From the NCBI GenBank assembly GCA_036271555.1, contig DATBAK010000036.1:1-64000 (forward strand): DNA of 64,000 bases. The letters are read 5' to 3'. A program made the translations under genes and the position numbers. Source of the stretch: Acidimicrobiia bacterium. GTDB taxonomy: Bacteria; Actinomycetota; Acidimicrobiia; IMCC26256; PALSA-610. Of the stretch, positions 58,101 through 64,000 are shown in pieces. Each line of letters starts with the position of its first letter. The first letter of the stretch is position 1. Below the pieces are notes generated by a model. The model was not told the DNA's origin. It searched no databases and saw only the letters and a list, made by a program, of their open reading frames with translations.

Positions 58101-58727
58101 GAGCGATTGACCCTGGTTCACCCCGTTGTCGCTGCCGTCGGCGAAGCCCACGAGCAGGTGACCCTGGTCGTCGAAACGCAAGCCCGCGACCGAGTGCAGC
58201 CGCGACGGCGACTTGAAGCCCGACACCAACGTGACGCGCGTCGCCGGGTCTGCGGTGTCGGGGTCGGTCGCCATCGGCTTGATCGAGATGAGCTTCCCGC
58301 CCGCGGGATAGCCCTGATCGGGGTCGTCGGGCCGCAGCTCCTGCGTGAAGAGGACGTACACGCGCGGATTCGTCGCGAAGTTCGGGTCGAGCACCATGCC
58401 GACGAGGCCGCGCGACTGCACGGTGTTCACCTCGTCGCGGAGGTCGACGAACGTGTGCTCGACACCGTGATCCCACACGTCGACGACGCCGGTCTTGCGG
58501 CCGACGAAGACGCGACCGTCGGGCGCGTACGCGAACGACGTCGGGCCTCCGCCCGGTCCCGCGAGCAGGTTGCCCTGCACGAGCACGGTCGCGAACCCCG
58601 GCGGCGGATCCGCGCCTGCGGGTCCCGCACCCGCCAGCGCGGCGACCGCACCGAGCGCGATGGCGGGCCCGAGCGTCAGGAGTGTCGCGAGCGCGACGAC
58701 GAGGCCTCGCGCGCGCGACCCTCGCAT
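55200..58727 (-). CDS. Secreted sugar dehydrogenase-like propeller with PKD and four Calx-beta domains
   Basis: A 1175-residue exported protein. After a signal peptide (MRGSRARGLVVALATLLTLGPAIALG..., about 40 residues) comes a glucose/sorbosone dehydrogenase-type six-bladed propeller (about residues 45-440), with GLVGMVLDPNFATNPRVYVLFT, LHSVAGLRFDDQGHLLVGFADGSDNG, GKILRIDPTTGAGIPGNPF and YGLRNPFRFTVDPS. A PKD domain follows (about 450-525; WDFGDG), then a linker and four Calx-beta repeats from about residue 730 (ending in DDDPG or TDDD). AGGAGG precedes ATG 58727. No sorting motif seen. It may be an extracellular sugar-acting or adhesive protein. Confidence 0.9.
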   Translation of the reverse strand: MRGSRARGLVVALATLLTLGPAIALGAVAALAGAGPAGADPPPGFATVLVQGNLLAGPGGGPTSFAYAPDGRVFVGRKTGVVDVWDHGVEHTFVDLRDEVNTVQSRGLVGMVLDPNFATNPRVYVLFTQELRPDDPDQGYPAGGKLISIKPMATDPDTADPATRVTLVSGFKSPSRLHSVAGLRFDDQGHLLVGFADGSDNGVNQGQSLVAENIDDLRGKILRIDPTTGAGIPGNPFYDSGSPMSVRSRVYAYGLRNPFRFTVDPSNDDVYVGEVGWNTWEQLDVFRPTFSNPRHDRNGGWPCYEGGEVANHGVALVQPDYQTSPETASTCHAIYPPSEGGTGVGAIDPLYSYRHDEVPHEVGSAIVGGPKYTGTSNYPSQYVGKLFVGDFARDSMRVVDPATGAWSDFGTSGTWGSPVDMQIAPDGNVAWLGIASGQLREIVYTGSTNHPPVAHAGANITTSPTVPMTVKFSSAGTSDADGDSLTYHWDFGDGKTSTQANPQHVYKKAGGYQVTLTVSDGHPGGVATANLQIGAADAFPTVSYITPNPRARFEIGDTIHVTLAANDAEDGPLSGDSVQTTIVEHTGGHAFPGGDFSGTSGSFQFADLGFDDTYYELDTTVTDSSGLETSITTNVLPKTVPVTVASQPAGATVTVDGIAHATPFTWDPIVGSEHEVVAPSTASFGGATGTFSTWTSPSGVDADTFASFVVPDAATTVAARYDSIADGFAVSDASIVEGDSGLRDVAVTISRSVASSTTTSVQWKTVAGSAVAADFVKASGTATFAPGQTSKDVLIGVHGDTKAEPDEQFGVKLTNPIGGSIVQPVGTVTILDDDPGSGSLHADVGDVTVLEGGAATRSAAFTVSLSAPSPGGVTVGYATADGTAKAGTDYTATAGTLTFAAGQVSQTVDVPVKGDRNSETTESFTLALSKPVGAALGRATGTGYVATDDSQVVLSISSGNYYEGDRGKPKIPFTVSIGTPSTDPVSVTWTVNNLTTSSSDVKLASGVATIPAGSLDTTVEVTTIADTVHESNESFDVTLANPVGATIGTGTGLEIVRDDDPGTPSNRAGIGDVQIVEGQNGTRAARFVVTLATAQANTVSMHYATADGTATAGADYRARSGTVTFPPAAVARVVSIPIVGDTVAEASELFTVTLSSPSGTTIADGTGRCTITDDD

Positions 58728-58824
58728 GGTGCCGCCCTCCTGTCCCACCGCGCCGGGCACCCGGTGCTCTCGCTCGATGTTGTCCGGTCGTGGGGCGCGC
58801 CGTCCAGGCCGGCACGGCGGAGCG

Positions 58825-61638
58825 TCAGCCCAGGCCGACGATCCGCGCGTCGCCGCCGATCGAGCCCAGCGAGCCGAAGAACTCGGCGTCGCCGAACGTG
58901 AAGATGCCGCCGTCGTCGGCGGCGAGCTCGTAGCCGTGGCCCGACGGCGTCGCCTCGATGCCGATGATCGGGCGGTTGAGTCGCAGCCCGCCGGTCGACC
59001 CGTAGAAGCGCGCGTCGCCGAAGGCGAAGATCCCGCCGTCGCTCGCCACCAACCAATACCCGTGGCCCGACGGCGTCGGCGCCATCCCGACGATCGGTCG
59101 GTTCAAGTGGATCGCGCCCGTCGAGCCGTAGAAACGGGTGGCGCCGAACGAGAAGATCCCGCCGTCGCTCGCCACCAACCAGTAGCCGCCACCGGCGCGC
59201 GGCGCCGCGAGGCCGAGGACGGGGCGCGTGAGTCGGAGCCCGCCGGTCGACCCGTAGAACCGCGCGCTGCCGTAGCTGAACACGCCGCCGTCGCTCCCGA
59301 GCAACCAGTAGCCGCGCCGATTGGGCGTCGACGCGAGGCCGACGATCGGCGCCGCGAGGTGATGGCCGCGCAGGTCGCCGTAGCTCGAGAGACCGAAGCC
59401 CTGCACGACGCCGGCTGCGCTGACGATGCGATAGCCGCGGTTGGTCGTCGGCGCGACCGCGTACGTCACCTTCGCGGTGACGGAGCCCGCGGGCGCGACG
59501 TACTCGAGGAACCGGTTGTGCGTGACCCGACCTCCCTCCGACCACGCGGGCGCGTCGAAGTCGGCGCCGCCCACCGAGACCGCGGCCGGCGCGGCGATCT
59601 CGCGCTCGCTGCCCGCGATCGTCGAGAACGTGTACGGCGTCCGGTGGCTCACGCCGTCGGCCGAGAGTGTGATGCCCGACGGTTGCGAATCGATCGTCAC
59701 CCTCGCGACGACCGGCAGCACATTGCGCGTGATCGTCGTCGACAGCCCGTCGGAATCGGTCGCGGTCGTCGTAATGCGATAGGTCGCGGTCACGAAACCC
59801 TGGTCGGCCGCGACGAACGAACCGGAGACGCCGTCGAAGTCGTTCACGGGGAAGCGGTGGCCACCGGTCCAGTAGTCGATGCTCGTCGACACCGAGTCGC
59901 CGGTCAGCGGTCCGTCCTGGGGGTCGACCGCGTGCACCGCGATCGGGATCGTCGACCCGATGCGGAACCGGAAGGTCGTCGCCGGCGCGGTGAACGAGAC
60001 CTGGGGCGGTGACACCCCCACCCGGATGTGCACGTTCGCGCTCGCGCTCCCGCCGCGCCCGTCGGAGACGAGCAAGGTCGCCGTGAACGCGCCGTGCCCG
60101 AAGGTGTGGACGGGATTCGCGCTCGTGCTCGGCGCGCCGCCGTCGCCGAAGTTCCAGAGGTACGAGAGGTGATCACCGTCGGGATCCGAGGAGCCCGCGC
60201 TCGAGAAGTGCACGGTCAGCGAGTTGCCGGTCGTCGACGTGTGGTCCGCGTGCGCGACGGCGACGGGCGGCCGGTTGCCCGAGCTCGTGTAGACGATCTC
60301 GTCGAGGGTGCCGGGTCCGAACGCGAGGAACGCGACGTTGCCGTCGGGCGCGATCTGGATGTCGACCGGGTTGCCCCACGTACCGGAGGTCCCGAAGTCG
60401 GTCGCGTGACCATTCGACAGATCGAGCGTCTGCATGCGCGCACGTGCATAGTCACCGAGGAAGAGCTTGCCGACGTACGGCGACGGATAGTTCGACGTGC
60501 CGAGGTAGCGGGGGCCGCCGACGATCGCGGAGCCGACGTCGTGGGGCACGTCGTCGTGGCGATAGCCGTAGAGGGGCGGCACCGCGCCCTGGCCCGTCCC
60601 ACCTTCGGCCGGCGTATAGATCGAGTGGCAGATCGGCGCGGTCTGCGGCGCGGCCTGGTAGTCGGGCTGCACGAGCGAGATGCCGTCGCCGCCCTCGTAA
60701 CACGGCCAACCCGCGTCGCGCTGCACGTCGGGGTTCGACGCGCTCTGCGGAAAGACCTGGAACATCTCCCACGTGTTCCAGCCGACGTCGCCGACGTAGA
60801 GCGTGCCGTTCGTCGGATCGATCGTGAAGCGGAACGGGTTGCGGAAACCGCGTGCGAACACGCGCGAACGCACGGAGTGGGGGTTCGCGGCGTCGTAGTA
60901 CGGGTTCGATGCCACGCCGTTGCCGGTCGTGGGGTCGACGCGCAGGACCTTCCCGCGCAGGTCGTCGAGGTTGAGCGCGTTGATCGACGTGCCGGTTCCG
61001 ACACCATTGCCGTTGCCGTCACCGAGGCCCACGTACAGCGTGCCGTCGGGACCGAACCGCAGCCCCGCGACCGAGTGCAACGTCGCCGTCGAGTCGAAGC
61101 CGGTCATCAGCACCCGCTCGCTCGACGGATCACCCACGTCGGGCTGACCGGGCTTGTTCGTGAGGCTCACGAGCTGACCACCCGCGGGTTCGGGTGAGTC
61201 GGGGTTCCCGGGATCGAGCTCCTCCGTGTACAGCACGTAGACGCGGCCGTTCGACGCGAAGTTCGGGTCGATCGCGAAACCGACCAGCCCGCGCGACTGG
61301 TACGTGTTCACCTGATCGCGCAGGTCGATGTAGATGTGCTGCACGCCGTGGTCCCACACGTCGAGCACACCGGTCTTGCGTGCGACGAAGATGCGACCGT
61401 CGGGCGCGTACGCGAACGACGTGACGTTCCCGCCGGGACCGTCGTCGAGGTTGTTCTGCACGGTCGCGATGCTGAAGCCCGCGGGCAGCCCGGTGACGTT
61501 GGGCGCGTTCGCCGCGATCGGTTGCGGCGCCACCGCGCGCGTCGACGCGTGGGCGACGGGAACGAGCGTCGCCACCATGAGCGCGACGACGGCGCACGGC
61601 ATGACGACGCGCAAGCGCGTCGCAGCCCACTTCGACAC
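58825..61638 (-). CDS. Secreted sugar dehydrogenase-like propeller with PKD and GxFYGS repeats
   Basis: A 937-residue paralogue of the preceding protein. The signal peptide is MSKWAATRLRVVMPCAVVALMVATLVPVAHA when started at GTG 61638, which has GGGAGGT 7 nt upstream; an ATG at 61668 is also in frame. The propeller (about residues 50-440) and PKD domain (about 450-540; WNFGDGG) align well with the neighbour. Instead of Calx-beta domains the C-terminus has four to five 42-residue repeats of the form GYWLVASDGGIFSFGATRFYGSTG. Both genes are in the same orientation and likely arose by duplication and domain exchange. Confidence 0.9.
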   Translation of the reverse strand: MSKWAATRLRVVMPCAVVALMVATLVPVAHASTRAVAPQPIAANAPNVTGLPAGFSIATVQNNLDDGPGGNVTSFAYAPDGRIFVARKTGVLDVWDHGVQHIYIDLRDQVNTYQSRGLVGFAIDPNFASNGRVYVLYTEELDPGNPDSPEPAGGQLVSLTNKPGQPDVGDPSSERVLMTGFDSTATLHSVAGLRFGPDGTLYVGLGDGNGNGVGTGTSINALNLDDLRGKVLRVDPTTGNGVASNPYYDAANPHSVRSRVFARGFRNPFRFTIDPTNGTLYVGDVGWNTWEMFQVFPQSASNPDVQRDAGWPCYEGGDGISLVQPDYQAAPQTAPICHSIYTPAEGGTGQGAVPPLYGYRHDDVPHDVGSAIVGGPRYLGTSNYPSPYVGKLFLGDYARARMQTLDLSNGHATDFGTSGTWGNPVDIQIAPDGNVAFLAFGPGTLDEIVYTSSGNRPPVAVAHADHTSTTGNSLTVHFSSAGSSDPDGDHLSYLWNFGDGGAPSTSANPVHTFGHGAFTATLLVSDGRGGSASANVHIRVGVSPPQVSFTAPATTFRFRIGSTIPIAVHAVDPQDGPLTGDSVSTSIDYWTGGHRFPVNDFDGVSGSFVAADQGFVTATYRITTTATDSDGLSTTITRNVLPVVARVTIDSQPSGITLSADGVSHRTPYTFSTIAGSEREIAAPAAVSVGGADFDAPAWSEGGRVTHNRFLEYVAPAGSVTAKVTYAVAPTTNRGYRIVSAAGVVQGFGLSSYGDLRGHHLAAPIVGLASTPNRRGYWLLGSDGGVFSYGSARFYGSTGGLRLTRPVLGLAAPRAGGGYWLVASDGGIFSFGATRFYGSTGAIHLNRPIVGMAPTPSGHGYWLVASDGGIFAFGDARFYGSTGGLRLNRPIIGIEATPSGHGYELAADDGGIFTFGDAEFFGSLGSIGGDARIVGLG
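58935..59340. repeat. 126-bp tandem repeats encoding GGIFSFG/FYGSTG units
   Basis: Units such as GATCCCGCCGTCGCTCGCCA recur about every 126 bp (42 codons) near the 3' end of the second propeller gene. The repeats are in frame and coding. Confidence 0.75.
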
Positions 61639-61780
61639 GTCGCGCACCTCCCATGTTGCACGCGTCATCGCGCGGCTCCGGCTGGAGGCCCGCGCAATCG
61701 CACGCTATCCCCGGCGGGCGACGCGCGGAATCGTGGCACTCGCACGCGCAACGGACGCGCAACGCGCGCGCGTCAAACGA

Positions 61781-64000
61781 TCAGAAGTGAACGATGGAAG
61801 ACGACGACGCGACGGTGTCGTCGGCCGCGCTCGCGCCGCCGGTCGCGGGTTTCGTCGTGAGCTTCTTCGCCGGGCTCGCGGTCTCGCCGACCGCGTTCTC
61901 CGCGACGAGCCGGTACGAGTACGTGGTGTTCGGCTGCAAGCCCGTGAGGTCCGCGGTGATCGGCTTCATGCCCTTGTTGCCGCCCATGTCGACGTCGGGC
62001 GTCACGTGGTCGATGTTGTTGCCGACGCCCCACTCGAAGTGCGCCGTCGTGGCTGCGTCCTGCGGATTCACGCTGCCGGTGAGCGTGACCGAGTCCTTCG
62101 TGAGCGACTTCGGATTCGTGAGCTTCACCTTGGGCCCGGTGTTCGGGGTGAACGCGATGACGTCGCCGTACGTCGTGCCGACGCTGTTCGTCGCGACGAC
62201 CCGGTAGTAGTACTTGCCCCCGCCCGTGAGGCCGGTGATCTCCTGCGCCGGGCTGCTCGCGCCGTTCGCCGCGCTCCGCGTCGGGGTGAAGTTGTTCAGG
62301 TTCGACGGGTTCGTGCCCCACTCGAAGTGGAACGACGTCGGCTTGCCGTTGTACCAGAGGTCCGCGAGGAGGTGCGCGGAGCTCGGACCGACGTCGGGAA
62401 CCTTCGACACCGCGGTCGGCGCGCGACTCGCGGACACGGTGCTGACCGCACGCGCGACGTTCGACCGGCCGGTATCCGGATCGGTCACCGTGAGCGTGGT
62501 CGTGTAGATGCCGACGTGCTTGTACCCGTGCCTGAGCGCGGCCGGCGGCACGCCGGTGCCCTTCTTCGCCTTGGTGCCGTCGCCGAAGTCGATCGTCCAC
62601 TTGCCCGCACTGCTCTCCGACGCGTTGAACGACTCGCTCAGCGTGTCGAAGCCCAATGGCTTGCTGCCTTGGATCCACACCGTCGGCGCCGCCGCGGTCA
62701 CGTTCGCGACGAGCGTGTCGTCGGCGGTCGAGCCGGCCTGGTCGACGACGTGCAGGTGCGCGGTGAAGGCGCCGGCGCTCGCGTAGGTGTGCTTGATCGT
62801 CGCGGATGGCGCACCGGTTCCCTGCGTGCTCTTGCCGTCGCCGAAGTCGAGGGACCACTGCGTGAGCGCGCGCGTCCCCGTGCGGGTCTGCGACCCGTCG
62901 AACACGACCGAGAAGTTCTCGGTTCCGGAGATCGGACCGGCCGTCGCGTCGACGGCGGCGCGCGGCGGCGTTGCGGGCATGATGCTGCGCGACGAGAGGT
63001 CGGCCGCGCTCGGCGGTTGCGCGGAGGGCAGCGCCTTCGCCTTCGGATTCACGGGCGCCGCGAGCGCCGACGCGCTCGAGTTGCCGATGATGTCGGGCGG
63101 CCGCGGCGACTGCGTGAAGTCGAAGTCGTCGGCGAGGTCGGCGAGGCCCGGGTAGTTCTCGCGCACCACCGGCCGCGGGTCGGGACGACCGTCGGTCGTC
63201 GGGTCGAGTCGCGACGAGCCGAGGAACACGTCCTCGATGAAGCGCTGGTACGAGTCGAAGCTGTGCACGCCGTGATCGACGTAGCCCTGCTTCGCGTACG
63301 GGCTGATGAGCAGCGAGGGCACGCGGATGCCGAACCCGTTCGCGTCGACGCCGGGCGGGTTCACGTGGTCGTAGAAGCCGCCCCAGTCGTCCCACGCGAG
63401 GAAGATCGCGGTCGAGTCCCAGTCGGGACTCTGCATGACCTTGTTGACCATGTACGTGACGTACTTGCGGCCGTCCTCGATCGACGCGGGCGGGTGCTCG
63501 CTCACCGAGTTCGTCGGCACGACCCACGACACCGCGGGCAGGTTGCCGTTCTGCGCGGCGGCCACGAAGTTGTCGACGCTCTGGATGTTGCCGAGCTGGC
63601 CCGCCTGCTTGACGTCGCTGAAGTACGGCAACGGGTTCCAGATGCTCCCCGTGCGATACGACTGCGGCAGCGGGATGCACGTGAGGTCGCCGGGGTCCTC
63701 GCAGTCGGGCTCGCTGCCGTCGAACACGTAGTAGCCCCACGAGACGCCGTTCTGCGACAGCAGGTGGGTGACGTCGGTCCACGCGTAGTTCGGCGACGGC
63801 TGGAAGCGCGCGTCGTCGACCGCGTCGACCTCGTTCTCACAGCTCATCGGGTCGTTCGGCTTGTAGCACCGCGCGGCCCAGTCCGAGACCATGAACAGGT
63901 GCTCGGGCAGGCTCCACGTGCGGCCCGATCCGAACATGTGGTCCATGAGCACGTAGTTGTCGGCGTAGCTCCAGTACTCCGGTAGATCCGAGCGGAGCTT
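61781..64000 (-). CDS. Secreted phosphoesterase with PKD/Ig-like repeats (partial, 5' end outside window)
   Basis: The frame is open to the right edge, so the N-terminus and probably the signal peptide are missing. The visible part starts with a phosphoesterase (phospholipase C/acid phosphatase-like) domain: EYWSYADNYVLMDHMFGS, PAVSWVVPTNSVSEHPP, FLAWDDWGGFYDHVNPPGVDANGFGIRVPSLLISPYAK and SFDSYQRFIEDVFLG. These include the catalytic Asp/His set of the family. From about 62950 leftward it has two PKD-type repeats (DFGDGK) and fibronectin-like repeats (ATAHFEWG, TSFHFEWG). It may hydrolyse phospholipids or phosphate esters outside the cell. It is co-oriented with the two propeller genes. Confidence 0.88.
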   Translation of the reverse strand, partial: KLRSDLPEYWSYADNYVLMDHMFGSGRTWSLPEHLFMVSDWAARCYKPNDPMSCENEVDAVDDARFQPSPNYAWTDVTHLLSQNGVSWGYYVFDGSEPDCEDPGDLTCIPLPQSYRTGSIWNPLPYFSDVKQAGQLGNIQSVDNFVAAAQNGNLPAVSWVVPTNSVSEHPPASIEDGRKYVTYMVNKVMQSPDWDSTAIFLAWDDWGGFYDHVNPPGVDANGFGIRVPSLLISPYAKQGYVDHGVHSFDSYQRFIEDVFLGSSRLDPTTDGRPDPRPVVRENYPGLADLADDFDFTQSPRPPDIIGNSSASALAAPVNPKAKALPSAQPPSAADLSSRSIMPATPPRAAVDATAGPISGTENFSVVFDGSQTRTGTRALTQWSLDFGDGKSTQGTGAPSATIKHTYASAGAFTAHLHVVDQAGSTADDTLVANVTAAAPTVWIQGSKPLGFDTLSESFNASESSAGKWTIDFGDGTKAKKGTGVPPAALRHGYKHVGIYTTTLTVTDPDTGRSNVARAVSTVSASRAPTAVSKVPDVGPSSAHLLADLWYNGKPTSFHFEWGTNPSNLNNFTPTRSAANGASSPAQEITGLTGGGKYYYRVVATNSVGTTYGDVIAFTPNTGPKVKLTNPKSLTKDSVTLTGSVNPQDAATTAHFEWGVGNNIDHVTPDVDMGGNKGMKPITADLTGLQPNTTYSYRLVAENAVGETASPAKKLTTKPATGGASAADDTVASSSSIVHF

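Noticed and set aside
58935-59340. CRISPR or intergenic satellite
   Set aside because: The 126-bp periodicity is explained by 42-residue protein repeats.

Overview
The window is high-GC actinobacterial chromosome, probably class Acidimicrobiia or a relative. That placement is an inference from the GC-rich coding style, the gene set and many leaderless starts; no rRNA marker is present. Nearly every stretch is coding, many neighbouring genes overlap by 4 bp (ATGA or GTGA), and many operon-leading genes have a TANNNT-like -10 box only 6-7 nt before the start codon.

The backbone is a conserved minus-strand information-processing run that reads from right to left: rimP-nusA-ylxR-infB (35.9-30.9 kb), DUF503-rbfA-nrnA-truB-ribF-rpsO-pnp-M16 protease-dapB (27.2-18.7 kb) and rnj-SDR-ftsK (5.9-0.8 kb). 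Two blocks interrupt it. One is an ABC-2 exporter operon plus an SCO6745-like gene (27.3-30.8 kb). The other (5.9-18.8 kb) holds a TetR/diiron-protein operon, two tandem insertion elements, a secreted Cys-repeat protein and a TetR/bioA-bioF-bioD biotin locus. Right of rimP come an MMPL exporter with a divergent TetR gene, an ATP-dependent DNA ligase, prolyl-tRNA synthetase and a sulfate assimilation operon (sulfite reductase-cysH) preceded by a leaderless upstream ORF.

From 45 to 55 kb lies an exopolysaccharide locus: a Wzz/BY-kinase-like protein, GT4 and GT2 glycosyltransferases, an O-antigen ligase-like protein, two sulfotransferase-like proteins, a flippase and a 2OG-Fe(II) oxygenase. From 55 to 64 kb are three large secreted proteins: two glucose/sorbosone dehydrogenase-type propellers with PKD domains, carrying Calx-beta or 42-residue repeats, and a phosphoesterase with PKD-type repeats that runs off the right edge.

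The most unusual region is 8342-13448. Two different IS1595-family elements sit head to tail and share one 8-bp target sequence present three times (TCACGCGT). Each carries passengers: a two-TM membrane protein of 315 residues (frameshifted in the second element) and, convergent with it, a 39- or 49-residue acidic microprotein (MDPKxD...DGGE) that is clearly conserved between the two. The second transposase is itself interrupted by a 36-bp perfect palindrome with its own 8-bp direct repeats. Elsewhere, a 90-bp repeat is found at two unrelated operon junctions, where it supplies the start codon of the next gene.
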